Shown: positions 26,539-35,698, numbered from the stretch's first letter. The stretch is DNA of 64,000 nt from Phycisphaera sp. (GCA_003712165.1 RHLH01000001.1:806001-870000); one strand, 5' to 3'. The notes: generated by a model from the sequence alone, not told the origin. Numbers and translations: made by a program.

Positions 26539-28050
26539 ATGAGCGATCAAGGCGAGACGAACGAACAGAACGAGCAGCACGAGGGGCGTTGGCTCGATCG
26601 GCACCTCTGGCAGATCCAGCCCGTGCGCGATGTGCTGGTGCTGCTGGCTGTGTTTGGCGTCTTCTGGCTCGGTTACAAGCTGAGCGTCGTGACCGTGCCG
26701 CTGCTCTTGGCGATCACGCTTGCGTATCTGTTCGAGCCCGTGATCAAGTGGGCCACGAAGCGCGAATGGGTGAGCAGGCAGGGCGCCGTCGCGGGCATCA
26801 TCGGCGCGAGCGCGCTGGTAGTTGTCGTGCCGTTGGTCGTTGGTCTCTCGTTCGCAGCGATCCAGGGCGTGCAGCTCGCGGGAGAGCTCGCGACAACCGC
26901 GAACCAGATCAAGGAAGCGATCGAGAACCCTGATGACCAGTACAGACAGGATCAGGTCGACGGGCGCATCCCGATCTGGATCGTGGACACCGTTCTTGAA
27001 GCCCGTGAGCGAGAGCTCGAGGCTCAATTGCAGGCAGAGCAAGACGCCGAGGCCATGACCGGCGACGAATCAGGCGAGCAGCCCACGGGTGAATCGCCAG
27101 GGACGGAGAACGACGAGTCAGTCAATGCTGCAGATCAAGACGATCAGCTCGTCACGGACGGCACTGAATCAGAGCCAGATGCTGATTCCCAGCTCGCGGA
27201 TGCAAGTGAGGGTGAAGCCGAAGCGATCGACGAAAGCACGCCTCACAGACAGCGACGCCCGCGCACGGAGGGAGAAGAACAGTTCGACAGCGCCATGATG
27301 ATTGTGGTGTCGTGGGTGGAGGCAAACGCCAACGCTCTTGTGAACCAGAGCCTGCAGACAGGCCAGGCCGCGCTGCAGACATTCATCGGGTTTGTCAGCT
27401 CGGTTGTCTATGTCGGGTTCACGCTCTTTCTGACTGCGTTTTTCTTCTTCTTTATCGCCAACAGCTTCGGGAACGTGCTCGAGTTCGGGAAGAAGTTCAT
27501 CCCTGAAGATCACGCCGAAACGACGCTAGATCTCCTAAAGAAATTCGATGCGGTGATCGCCGGATTCATACGCGGTCGGCTCACGATCGCGTTCATCCAG
27601 TCGATCGTGTTCTCGGTCGGTTACTGGATCATCGGCGTCCCCGCACCCGTGCTACTCGGTGTTGCGGTCGCGGTGCTCTCGATCGTGCCCTACGCGGCGC
27701 TCGTTGGCATCCCGGTCTCGATCCTCTTGCTCTGGCTCGAATCGCGCACAGGAATCAGGGGTTCGCTGCTCTGGACGCTCGGCGCGCCGGTCATCTTCTA
27801 CTTCATCGGGCAGGCGCTCGACGATTATGTCTGGACGCCGCTCATCCAGGGCAAATCCACGGGCATGGACACACCGACGATCCTGTTCGCGACCCTCGCG
27901 GGCGGCGCACTCATGGGTGTCTACGGCTTGCTGCTGGCGATCCCGCTCGCAGCGTGCATCAAGATCCTGCTGCAGGAGGTCTTCTGGCCCCGTTTCCAGG
28001 ACTGGATCGCGGGCAAGAGGCCTGACTTTCTGCCGATCAACAAGGACTGA
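26539..28050 (+). CDS. AI-2E family transporter with acidic insert
   Basis: A 503-residue membrane protein of the AI-2E/TqsA/PerM family, whose members export small molecules or ions. Helices occur at about residues 33-75 and 85-115, then at 290-330 and 350-480, with the family region GRLTIAFIQSIVFSVGYWIIGVPAPVLLGVAVAVLSIVPYAALVGIP and PTILFATLAGGALMGVYGLLLAIPLAACIK. Between the first and second helix groups (about 155-245) is an insert of almost only Glu, Asp, Ser, Gln and Thr, which lengthens the protein from the usual 350-400. The substrate cannot be inferred. Confidence 0.88.
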   Translation: MSDQGETNEQNEQHEGRWLDRHLWQIQPVRDVLVLLAVFGVFWLGYKLSVVTVPLLLAITLAYLFEPVIKWATKREWVSRQGAVAGIIGASALVVVVPLVVGLSFAAIQGVQLAGELATTANQIKEAIENPDDQYRQDQVDGRIPIWIVDTVLEARERELEAQLQAEQDAEAMTGDESGEQPTGESPGTENDESVNAADQDDQLVTDGTESEPDADSQLADASEGEAEAIDESTPHRQRRPRTEGEEQFDSAMMIVVSWVEANANALVNQSLQTGQAALQTFIGFVSSVVYVGFTLFLTAFFFFFIANSFGNVLEFGKKFIPEDHAETTLDLLKKFDAVIAGFIRGRLTIAFIQSIVFSVGYWIIGVPAPVLLGVAVAVLSIVPYAALVGIPVSILLLWLESRTGIRGSLLWTLGAPVIFYFIGQALDDYVWTPLIQGKSTGMDTPTILFATLAGGALMGVYGLLLAIPLAACIKILLQEVFWPRFQDWIAGKRPDFLPINKD

Positions 28051-28060
28051 TCAGGAGCTC

Positions 28061-28630
28061 TTATTTATCTTGTGCGGTGTACCGAACAGGCACGGGTATC
28101 TCCGCGGACGCCTGGTTCCAGATGAGCGAGAAGACCTTCCAGCCATCGTCGGTGCGTATGAGTTGGATGCTGTTGACGCCGGCGACTTCCAGCGGTGTTT
28201 CTGCGTCTGCGTTCCCGATGCCCTCGTAGGTGCTGAATGCGTGCGCGATCGAGCCGTAAACCTCGAGTACCCTGTGTGTCTCACGTTCGGTGAAGCCAAT
28301 CTGAACGAGCATCTGGCCGGATCGTTCGATGTATTCCTCTGGCGTCATAGTGATCGAATTGACCAACCCGTCGGGGCGGGTGAAGCATGCGCCCATGTGC
28401 GCGGTAGATGTGAACATGGCACGGAAACGGTCCCAGTCGCGTTCTTCGCCGGCGGGGCCTGAGATCACGTCGTACAACGCCACGATGGCCTCGTCGATCG
28501 CGTCGAGGTCGGCCTGCGCCACCTCGGGCATGCGCTCGGCATCGGTCGGCTGAAAGACCGCCCTGGCGGTGAACCCGCCAGCTGCGAGGACCGCTGCCGC
28601 ACCGAGGATCGCAGCCGTGTGCTTCTTCAT
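28061..28630 (-). CDS. Secreted NTF2/SnoaL-like protein
   Basis: A 189-residue protein with a signal peptide (MKKHTAAILGAAAVLAAGGFTARA) and one NTF2-like domain: AIDEAIVALYDVISGPAGEERDWDRFRAMFTSTAHM, MTPEEYIERSGQML and GVNSIQLIRTDDGWKVFSLIWNQ are typical of this cone-shaped fold found in small enzymes and ligand-binding proteins. It is convergent with the AI-2E gene (10 bp between stops). The specific reaction or ligand is unknown. Confidence 0.82.
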   Translation of the reverse strand: MKKHTAAILGAAAVLAAGGFTARAVFQPTDAERMPEVAQADLDAIDEAIVALYDVISGPAGEERDWDRFRAMFTSTAHMGACFTRPDGLVNSITMTPEEYIERSGQMLVQIGFTERETHRVLEVYGSIAHAFSTYEGIGNADAETPLEVAGVNSIQLIRTDDGWKVFSLIWNQASAEIPVPVRYTAQDK

Positions 28631-28661
28631 TTGTCATCTCCGAGGATCGGTGTGTTCGAGC

Positions 28662-30182
28662 TTACCTGCGCTTCTTGCGCTGCTTGAACTTCTTCTTACC
28701 GCCCGATCCGGATTTGGTTGAGCCCCTGGCGGACATGCCTGGAAGCCCAGAGAGCCCTGGCATCATGCCCTCCATGCCGCCGCCCGCGGCGAGCTGCTTG
28801 ACCGCGCTGACCTTGCCCCCGGCTCCGAGGTTGGCCATCTGCTTGCTCATCTGGCTGACCATGCCGAACTGCTTGACGATCTGCCCGACCCGGCTCTGAT
28901 CGCCCCCAAACCCCTTGGCGATCCGGCGCTTGCGTGAGTTGTCGATGATCTTGGGCTTCTCGCGCTCGTCCTTGGTCATCGACCCGATCATCGCCTCGAC
29001 GCGGTCGAGCTCCTTCTCATCGAACTCGATGTTCTTCATCGCCTGCCCGACGCCCGGGAGCATGCCAAGCAGCTGCTTCATCGGGCCCATCCGGCGCAGG
29101 GTCTTGAGCTGCTTCAGGAAGTCGTCCATCGTCATCTCGCCCTTGGCCATCTTCTCCTGAAGCCTGATCGCCTCTTCTTCGCTGACCTCCTGCTGAGCCT
29201 TTTCGACGAGGCTGACCATGTCGCCCATGCCCAGGATTCGGCTCGCGATCCGGTCCGGCGCGAAGACCTCCATGTCGCCCAGCGTCTCACCTGTTCCGAT
29301 GAACCGGATAGGGGCGCCGGTGATGGACTTGACCGAGAGTGCTGCACCGCCCCGTGTGTCGGAGTCGAACTTGCTGAGGATGACGCCGTCGATCTCGAGC
29401 TGGCTGTGGAACGCCTTGGCGCTCTCGACCGCGTCCTGACCGGTCATCGCGTCAACGACAAGGAAGATCTGGTGGGGCTGGATCGCCGTGTTGACCTGGC
29501 GCAGCTCGCCCATGAGCTCGTCGTTGACGTGAAGCCGGCCCGCGGTGTCGAGGATGAGCACATCCACGTCCTGCTCGCGCGCTTTCTTCAGCGCGTTCTG
29601 GCAGACCTTGACCGCCACACCGACCGCTTTGCCGTACTCGTCGCACTTGTCCGGCTCGGAGTAGAACGATACCGGCGCGTTGCCCGGCATCTTCTCGTGC
29701 GCCTGGCTTGCCACGATCCCCAGCTGCTCGACCGCGGCGGGTCGCTGCAGGTCCGCGGCGCAGAGCATGACGCTCCGGCCCTGTTTCTTCAGGTGCGCCG
29801 CGAGCTTGCCGCACGTGGTCGTCTTCCCCGAGCCCTGCAGCCCGCACATCATGACAACAGTGGGGCCCGGCGCGACCTTCATGATCCCCTTGGGCTCGCT
29901 GCCGTCCTCGCCCGGCTGCCCGCCCAGGAGTTCGATCAAGCGGTCGTTGACAATGCCGATCATCTCCTGCCCGGGCTTGAGGCTCTTGGTGACCTCCTTG
30001 CCCAGCGCATCCTGCACGACATCCTTGCAGAACTTCTTCGCCACGTCGTAGTGCACGTCGGCTTCGAGCAGCGCGGTCTCGACCTCTTCCATCGCCTCGC
30101 GGACGTTGGCCTCAGAGATCTCAGCTCGACCAGAGAGCTTGCGGAAGACGTTGTTGAAGCCGTCGGACATTCGATCGAACAT
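28662..30182 (-). CDS. ffh: Signal recognition particle GTPase Ffh
   Basis: A 506-residue SRP54/Ffh that binds 4.5S RNA and signal peptides and targets ribosomes to FtsY. N domain: MFDRMSDGFNNVFRKLSG. G domain: MMCGLQGSGKTTTCGKLA (P-loop, about 110-127), LILDTAGRLH, and ILSKFDSDTRGGAALS. The methionine-rich M domain ends in a Gly/Met-rich segment (GGGMEGMMPGLSGLPGM) and a basic tail (KKKFKQRKKRR). The ATG at 30182 matches the start of other Ffh proteins. The nearest SD (AGGAG) is 28 nt upstream, separated from the ATG by a hairpin (see next feature). Confidence 0.96.
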   Translation of the reverse strand: MFDRMSDGFNNVFRKLSGRAEISEANVREAMEEVETALLEADVHYDVAKKFCKDVVQDALGKEVTKSLKPGQEMIGIVNDRLIELLGGQPGEDGSEPKGIMKVAPGPTVVMMCGLQGSGKTTTCGKLAAHLKKQGRSVMLCAADLQRPAAVEQLGIVASQAHEKMPGNAPVSFYSEPDKCDEYGKAVGVAVKVCQNALKKAREQDVDVLILDTAGRLHVNDELMGELRQVNTAIQPHQIFLVVDAMTGQDAVESAKAFHSQLEIDGVILSKFDSDTRGGAALSVKSITGAPIRFIGTGETLGDMEVFAPDRIASRILGMGDMVSLVEKAQQEVSEEEAIRLQEKMAKGEMTMDDFLKQLKTLRRMGPMKQLLGMLPGVGQAMKNIEFDEKELDRVEAMIGSMTKDEREKPKIIDNSRKRRIAKGFGGDQSRVGQIVKQFGMVSQMSKQMANLGAGGKVSAVKQLAAGGGMEGMMPGLSGLPGMSARGSTKSGSGGKKKFKQRKKRR

Positions 30183-30214
30183 GACACACCGCCCCGAGTT
30201 CGCGGGGCGCTCCT
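30183..30214 (-). promoter_or_regulatory. SD-hairpin-ATG leader of ffh
   Basis: On the minus strand AGGAG is followed by CGCCCCG-CGAACT-CGGGGCG (perfect 7-bp stem), then GTGTGTC and the ffh ATG. If the hairpin forms, the SD comes to about 7-8 nt from the start codon. There is no T-run, so it is not a good terminator for the upstream ThuA gene. Confidence 0.5.
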
Positions 30215-30275
30215 GAATCGGATGTCATGGCTTGACCGCAGCCGGGGGGAGTCTAGCGCACAGACTCGTGAGAGA

Positions 30276-31025
30276 TCATTCTGATTCTCCCAGCACCCAC
30301 TCAAGCCCGCCCGCGAGATGCTTGACGAAATCAGGCTCCGAGTACGACTCCTTCGTGTGCCCGCCGCCCGTGTAGAACGCGCGGCCGCCGTCGTACTCGT
30401 GGTACCACGCGATCGGGTGGTCGTCGCCCATCGACCCGCCCTCGTAGCTGGATTCGTCGAGTTCGAGGAGTCGGCTGACGTCCTCTGACGGAACCGCCCT
30501 GAAGTCATACCACTCGTCGGTTCGCGTCCAATCGGCGCCGAGGTGCCTTGTTGACGCGTGCTCACGGTTCACGACGCGGATGATCGCCTGCTGGATCCGC
30601 GGGTGGCTCTTGAATTGTGCGCCGACGAGCTTGGCGTACCAGGGCCAGTCGTACTCCGTGTCTGCCGCGGCGTGGACACCCATGAAACCTTTCCCGTTTT
30701 GGATGAACCGCTCGAACGCGCCTTGCTGATCGTCGTCGAGCACATCGCCCGTTGTGTTGAGAAACACAACAGCGTCGTACCCGCTCAGGTTCTCATCCGT
30801 AAACGCACCGGCATCTTCTGTGTGCTCAACCGGCCAATCGCGTTCCACACAGATTTTCCGGAATGCTTCGACCCCCTCGGGGATCGATGAGTGCCGGAAG
30901 CCAGCTGTTTTCGTGAAGACGAGCACGCGCACGGATTCGTCTCCTTCTTGTGCGAGCGCGGAGTTGGCTCGCGCCGTACCGAGCAGAACGAGTAGTGCGC
31001 AGACGAGTCGTGTGAGGTGTGCCAT
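30276..31025 (-). CDS. Secreted ThuA-domain protein
   Basis: A 249-residue ThuA-like protein with a class I glutamine amidotransferase-like fold. A signal peptide (MAHLTRLVCALLVLLGTARANSALA) precedes the domain: VLVFTKTAGFRHSSIPEGVEAF, YDAVVFLNTTGDVLDDDQQGAFERFIQNGKGFMGVHAAADTEYDWPWY and HPIAWYHEYDGGRAFYTGGGHT, all family landmarks. I chose the ATG at 31025 over a GTG two codons earlier. ThuA proteins are abundant in planctomycetes and associated with carbohydrate use; a specific substrate is not evident. It starts 9 bp after the PolX stop, on the same strand. Confidence 0.9.
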   Translation of the reverse strand: MAHLTRLVCALLVLLGTARANSALAQEGDESVRVLVFTKTAGFRHSSIPEGVEAFRKICVERDWPVEHTEDAGAFTDENLSGYDAVVFLNTTGDVLDDDQQGAFERFIQNGKGFMGVHAAADTEYDWPWYAKLVGAQFKSHPRIQQAIIRVVNREHASTRHLGADWTRTDEWYDFRAVPSEDVSRLLELDESSYEGGSMGDDHPIAWYHEYDGGRAFYTGGGHTKESYSEPDFVKHLAGGLEWVLGESE

Positions 31026-31034
31026 ACACACAGC

Positions 31035-32825
31035 TTACCGCTTCGACTTCAGCCAATTGTGGAGTTTCGTCTTGCTCCACGCGTTGACGCACAACTCGGG
31101 CGTGAGCCCGCCCCGTCTGGCGGTCACGACCCCGAATCGCAGGTTGTCGAAGTCCTCGGGCGCGTGGTCGTCGCAGTCGATTGCGACTTTGCACCCAGCC
31201 TCGACCGCGGCCCGGACATGGCTGTCCCGCAGATCGAGCCTCATCCAGTGGGCGTTGATCTCGAGCGCAACATCGTGTTCCACCGCCGCAGCGATCAACT
31301 CGTCCATCGCGGGCGAGAGCCCGGGCCTGCGGTTGATGAGCCTCCCGGTCGGGTGCCCGATGATGTGCACCATCGGGTGCTCGATGGCTTTCAGCAGCCG
31401 CTTGGTTGCGGTCTTTGGATCCTGCGTGAGCGCCGCGTGGGGGCTGGCGACGACGATGTCGAGTTCGGCGAGCACGTCATCGTCGTAATCGAGCGAGCCG
31501 TCCGACAGGATGTCGACCTCCGACCCTGCCAGGATCTTGATGTCCTTCCCAAAGTCCGCCTGCGCCTCGTCGATCGCGTCGCGCTGCTCGCGCAGGCGCT
31601 CGACAGAAAGTCCGCCGGCCTGCACGCTGGATCGGCTGTGGTCGGTGACCGCGATCGTGTGGAATCTGCGGTCGAGCGCGTTCTGTACGAGTTCATCGAG
31701 ACTCATCTTGCCGTCGGACGCGGTGGTGTGCGCGTGGAGCTCGGACTTGATGTCGCCCAGTTCGACCAGCTTGGGCGACGTATCGAGATCGAGCTCACCG
31801 ATGTCCTCACGGATCTCGGGTGGGATGTAGGGCAAGCCGAGCTTCGTGTAGACCTGTTTCTCTGTTTTTGATGCGACCGGCTTAACGCCCCTGCTCTGGG
31901 GCGAGCCCTCGGCGTCCTTGTCGAGAGGGAACAAGCCGTACTCGTTGAGCGTGAGCTTCTGCTTGAGCGCCTTCTCACGCAGGCGGACGTTGTGCTCCTT
32001 CGAGCCTGTGAAGTACATCAGTGCAGCACCGAAGCTCTCGGCGGGCACGATCCGCAGGTCGGCGCCGACCGTGGCGTTCGCCTTGGCCTGTCCTTTCCAG
32101 CGCCCCGTATCGGTCGCGATCTTCACCCGCACCGAGCACTTGGTCTCGCCCCGTGCGACGACCTGCTCCACATCATCGGCTTCACAGAACGCCTCGCGAA
32201 CGCTCTCCGGATCACTCGCAACGACGAGAATGTCGATATCGCCGATCGTGTCCCGCCCGCGCCGATACGAGCCCGCCGCCTCGCACTGCTTGACACCCTT
32301 GATAGCGCTCAATCTATCGACAAGCCGGTCGGCGACGATCGCCGCGAGTCCCAGCGGGAGACGTTCGTTCGATTTGGAAGCGAACGTCAGCGCGGTCTTG
32401 ATGTTGTCGACCGTTTTCTGACCCATGCGAGGGAGCTCGAGGATGCTGCCGTCGTCGATGACCTTCTTCAGGCTCGCGCGGTCTGTAACGCCCAGGTCGT
32501 TCCAGAGCTGACGAACCGTCTTGGGTCCGAGACCCTGTATATCGAGCACATCGATGAGTCCATCGGGGACCTCGTCTCGCAGCGCGCTCAGTTCTTCGAT
32601 CTCGTTTGTTTCGCTGAGCTCGCGGACGATCGCCACGACGCCTTTGCCGATGCCGTCGATAGCGATCAGCCCTTTGTCGTCGAGTGTGCTGAAGTCCTGC
32701 GTGTGGTTCTCGGCAGCGCGCGCGGCCTTCGAGAACGCGGCGATCCGGAACCGGTTGGCGCCGGTGAGCTCGAGCAAAGTTGCCATTTCGTGGAGTTGGT
32801 CGGCGAGTCGTTCGTTGAAAGACAT
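31035..32825 (-). CDS. polX: DNA polymerase/3'-5' exonuclease PolX
   Basis: A 596-residue bacterial family X DNA polymerase for gap-filling repair. N-terminal helix-hairpin-helix regions (GIGKGVVAIVREL and DIQGLGPKTVRQLWNDLG) precede the nucleotidyltransferase core with AAGSYRRGRDTIGDIDILV, where the two Asp residues bind metal. The fingers/thumb region has YFTGSKEHNVRLREKALKQKLTLNEYGL. The C-terminal PHP domain begins at ELHAHTTASDGKMSLDELV and includes IAVTDHSRS, with ILAGSEVDIL and INAHWMRLDLRDS further on; it carries the exonuclease activity. Length and order match Bacillus/Deinococcus PolX. Confidence 0.95.
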   Translation of the reverse strand: MSFNERLADQLHEMATLLELTGANRFRIAAFSKAARAAENHTQDFSTLDDKGLIAIDGIGKGVVAIVRELSETNEIEELSALRDEVPDGLIDVLDIQGLGPKTVRQLWNDLGVTDRASLKKVIDDGSILELPRMGQKTVDNIKTALTFASKSNERLPLGLAAIVADRLVDRLSAIKGVKQCEAAGSYRRGRDTIGDIDILVVASDPESVREAFCEADDVEQVVARGETKCSVRVKIATDTGRWKGQAKANATVGADLRIVPAESFGAALMYFTGSKEHNVRLREKALKQKLTLNEYGLFPLDKDAEGSPQSRGVKPVASKTEKQVYTKLGLPYIPPEIREDIGELDLDTSPKLVELGDIKSELHAHTTASDGKMSLDELVQNALDRRFHTIAVTDHSRSSVQAGGLSVERLREQRDAIDEAQADFGKDIKILAGSEVDILSDGSLDYDDDVLAELDIVVASPHAALTQDPKTATKRLLKAIEHPMVHIIGHPTGRLINRRPGLSPAMDELIAAAVEHDVALEINAHWMRLDLRDSHVRAAVEAGCKVAIDCDDHAPEDFDNLRFGVVTARRGGLTPELCVNAWSKTKLHNWLKSKR

Positions 32826-32856
32826 GCTCGATGGTAGGGGATCGAAGAATCAGTCC

Positions 32857-33087
32857 TCATTCAGACGCGAACTGCCTCAGGATTTCCGCCTCGACGCTCT
32901 CTATGACGCCCTCGCGTTCTTCTTCGGGGACAAGCGTCAGAGCCGCGAGCCATCTGCGAGCGAGTTCGGGGCCCGTGGGTTTCATCAGATCAACCAGCAG
33001 CTTGAGATGGTCGCTTGGCGATAGCTTCTCCGATGCGTCGCGCTCGGCCATCGGCGTGGGTTCTCTCAGCAGCGGGTCCCGATCCAT
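32857..33087 (-). CDS. 76-residue protein overlapping the XRE regulator gene
   Basis: I do not recognise the family. The protein is acidic and helical (LSPSDHLKLLVDLMKPTGPELARRWLAALTLVPEEEREGVIESVEAEILRQF). It starts at the ATG at 33087, with GGAG 6 nt upstream; the start and first 33 codons lie inside the 3' end of the XRE gene in another frame (98 bp shared). In the shared stretch this frame has the high third-position GC typical of the genome, while the XRE frame does not, so this reading frame looks like the better coding frame there. It ends 31 bp before polX. Confidence 0.7.
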   Translation of the reverse strand: MDRDPLLREPTPMAERDASEKLSPSDHLKLLVDLMKPTGPELARRWLAALTLVPEEEREGVIESVEAEILRQFASE

Positions 33088-33514
33088 CACCTTCTCCGGC
33101 CTCAGTCTCGGGGGCGAGCGACTCTTGTGCCGTTGTCATGAGCTGGGCTTTGCCCCGCACCCTTACTTCGAGTGACTGTACAAAGAGTTCAAGCCTGTCG
33201 AGTCTGTCCCCGAGGTCATCCAGCGTACCGGCAATTGCCTTGAGAAGCTCCCCCGGATCTGCCTGGCTGAGTGCATGCTGCTTCGCGTCGGCGGCTCTCA
33301 TTGGACCCTCGCCCGTCAGGAGCCACTGCCCACTGATCGAGAGGGCGCTGCACAGCGCAGTCACGAACTCGACGCTCGGAGACTGGCCCTGGAGGTATCT
33401 GCGGACGGTCTCTGGGTGGGTACTCGTCATCTCGCCGACTTTGCGGTAGGTGCGATCGCCTGTGGCGGCCAAGAGGCGTTCGTGGAGTGGGGAAGCGGTT
33501 TCGATCGAGGACAT
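32990..33514 (-). CDS. XRE-family DNA-binding regulator
   Basis: A 174-residue protein with an N-terminal helix-turn-helix of the XRE/CI type: TYRKVGEMTSTHPETVRRYLQG, SVEFVTALCSALSISGQWLLTGEG. A helical, probably dimerising segment follows (LLKAIAGTLDDLGDRLDRLELFVQSLEVRVRGK, about 87-120). I chose the ATG at 33514 (MSSIETASPLHERL). The last 33 residues (EGDGSGPAAERTHADGRARR...) overlap the next gene, have poor codon use and look like an extension gained by loss of an earlier stop or by a frameshift. It lies between recG and polX on the same strand. Confidence 0.82.
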   Translation of the reverse strand: MSSIETASPLHERLLAATGDRTYRKVGEMTSTHPETVRRYLQGQSPSVEFVTALCSALSISGQWLLTGEGPMRAADAKQHALSQADPGELLKAIAGTLDDLGDRLDRLELFVQSLEVRVRGKAQLMTTAQESLAPETEAGEGDGSGPAAERTHADGRARRIGEAIAKRPSQAAG

Positions 33515-33601
33515 GGCTCGGTCTCCGAGGTTGTCTGGCGGCTGGTTGCCCGGACGGCATCCTATCAAGTCGCCAACAAGTCAGCTCTGTATCGCCTCAA
33601 C

Positions 33602-35698
33602 TTACCCTGTATCTCCAAGCCCAAGCCACCTTCCGTGTGTCTTAAAAACACGCTGCTGCACCAGTTCTTCCCCTTCAAATGACAGCTCTGGAGAGCGCCT
33701 GATCCATTCTTGTGCGTCAATTCTGGCGCGCACCAAGAGATCTGTGTCACGAATCAGATCGGCAACACGAAATGGAGGCAGACCCGACTGCTTGGACCCG
33801 AATATCTCACCCGGGCCGCGAATCTCAAAATCTCGCTCAGCAATGCGGAAGCCATCCCCTGTTTTGGTCATGATCTTCAACCGCTCGACGCCGTCGGTCG
33901 TCACCGGAGAGGAAATCAGAATACATTCGGACGCCTTGCTGCCTCGCCCGACCCGACCTCGGAGCTGGTGGAGTTGGGCAAGCCCGAAGCGGTCGGCCTG
34001 CTCAACCACCATGACCGTGGCGTTGGGCACGTCCACGCCCACCTCGATCACAGTCGTTGCAACGAGTACGTCAATCAGGCCTCGTCGAAACCGCTCCATG
34101 ATGTGCTCGCGCGTGTTGCGCTTGAGCCTGCCGTGCACGAGCGCAATACGGAGCCCTCTCAGGAAACCCTCTTCGAGTTCGCGCTGCAGATCTCGCGCTC
34201 CGACGAGCACGCCCGACTCGCTGTCGATCGCGGGCGCGACGACGTAGGCCTGTTCTCCCGACTCCACACGCCTGCGCACGGCCTGGTAGACCCGCTCGCG
34301 CTCCTTGGGTGGCGAGTAGGTCGTCTCGATCGGTTGACGCCCGGGCGGCAGCTCGTCGATCGTGGAGACATCCAGATCGCCAAACAGCGTGAGAGAAACC
34401 GTTCGCGGGATCGGGGTCGCGGTCATCACCACGACGTGCGGCGTCGTGCCTCCCTCGTCCTCGCCCTTGGTCCGCAGTGTCGCCCGCTGCTCGACACCGA
34501 ACCTGTGCTGCTCGTCGATGATCGCGACCGCGAGCGAATTGAACCTGACATGCTCGGTCAGCAAGGCGTGTGTCCCGATCAGGATGTTGATCTTTCCCTC
34601 TTCGAGTCTTGCGAGTATCGCGTCTCGGTCGCCTCCTGTGACCGATCCGGTCAGGAGCTCGACCCGGACGTCCTGGTTTGCAAGAGTCCGAGTGATCGAT
34701 TCAAAGTGCTGCTCCGCGAGGATCTCTGTTGGAGCCATCAACACCGCCTGGTGTTTCGACTCGACCGCTAGCAGCATCGCGTAGAGGGCGACCATCGTTT
34801 TGCCGGACCCGACGTCGCCCTGGATGAGCCTGTTGGACGGGATGTCACGCGTGAGTTCGCCAGAGAGTTCACCCACGACCCGTTGTTGCGCCCCAGTGAG
34901 TGTGAACGGCAGCATCGAGAGGATCTTGTCGTGTGTCGCCGGGCTCGCGCGTAAAGCCGGCGCCCTCTGCGAGTCGCGGAGCTGGTACCTCTTCATCGCG
35001 ACGCCGAGCTGGAGCATCAGCAGCTCGTCGTAGGCGAGTCGGCGCCTGCCACGGGCGACCTCTTCCTCATTCTCCGGCGCGTGCATCATCCGGTACGCGT
35101 CGGCGAGCTTTGGTAGATCGCGTTCCGTTCGGGATGTCTCGGGCAGGTGATCCTCGATCATGGGCAGCGCGATGGGCAGTGCCTTCTCGATTGCCTGCTC
35201 GATCACGCGGGAGGGCACGCGCTCGGAAGCCGGGTAGATCGGGCGCAGGCGGGCTTCTGTCTTGTCTGAGTCTGGCTCGACCTCGCCTGACAGGACTTCG
35301 TACTTCGGGTTGGCGATCTGCAGGCCGTGGTTGTAGGTTTTGGCTTTGCCCTGCACACGCAGCCTCATGCCTGGGTGGAGCTTGCCTCTGAGATACGGCG
35401 CGTTGAACCACACAAGATCGAGCCGCCCGGTCCCGTCCGTGAGGACCGCTTGGAAGCGCGAGCGTTTGCCGTAACCTGAGAGTCGGCAGCTTGTGATCTC
35501 GCCCCTTGCAGAGACGATGTGGTCCGGCGCCAGTTCCGACATCGGTGCCTCGGCTTCCTCGTGCTCGTGGCGCGAGGGGAGGTACGCGACGAGCTGGCCG
35601 ACCGCGCGCAGGCCGAGTGTCGCTAGATCGCGAGCCGTCTGATCGCGCACGCCCGGCACGTCGGCGATCGGTGATGTGAGTGCGATTCGTTCACTCAT
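33602..35698 (-). CDS. recG: ATP-dependent DNA helicase RecG
   Basis: A 698-residue helicase that remodels stalled replication forks and Holliday junctions. The N-terminal wedge/OB domain (VSARGEITSCRLSGYGKRSRFQAVLTDGTGRLDLVWFNAPYLRG) precedes helicase motifs: LIQGDVGSGKTMVALYAML (motif I), ALLTEHVRFNSLAVAIIDEQHRFGVEQRA (DEQH box), MTATPIPRT (motif III), and VATTVIEVGVDVPNATVMVVEQADRFGLAQLHQLRGRVGRG (motifs V-VI). Length matches RecG. The ATG at 35698 overlaps the DUF971 stop by 8 nt. Confidence 0.96.
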   Translation of the reverse strand: MSERIALTSPIADVPGVRDQTARDLATLGLRAVGQLVAYLPSRHEHEEAEAPMSELAPDHIVSARGEITSCRLSGYGKRSRFQAVLTDGTGRLDLVWFNAPYLRGKLHPGMRLRVQGKAKTYNHGLQIANPKYEVLSGEVEPDSDKTEARLRPIYPASERVPSRVIEQAIEKALPIALPMIEDHLPETSRTERDLPKLADAYRMMHAPENEEEVARGRRRLAYDELLMLQLGVAMKRYQLRDSQRAPALRASPATHDKILSMLPFTLTGAQQRVVGELSGELTRDIPSNRLIQGDVGSGKTMVALYAMLLAVESKHQAVLMAPTEILAEQHFESITRTLANQDVRVELLTGSVTGGDRDAILARLEEGKINILIGTHALLTEHVRFNSLAVAIIDEQHRFGVEQRATLRTKGEDEGGTTPHVVVMTATPIPRTVSLTLFGDLDVSTIDELPPGRQPIETTYSPPKERERVYQAVRRRVESGEQAYVVAPAIDSESGVLVGARDLQRELEEGFLRGLRIALVHGRLKRNTREHIMERFRRGLIDVLVATTVIEVGVDVPNATVMVVEQADRFGLAQLHQLRGRVGRGSKASECILISSPVTTDGVERLKIMTKTGDGFRIAERDFEIRGPGEIFGSKQSGLPPFRVADLIRDTDLLVRARIDAQEWIRRSPELSFEGEELVQQRVFKTHGRWLGLGDTG

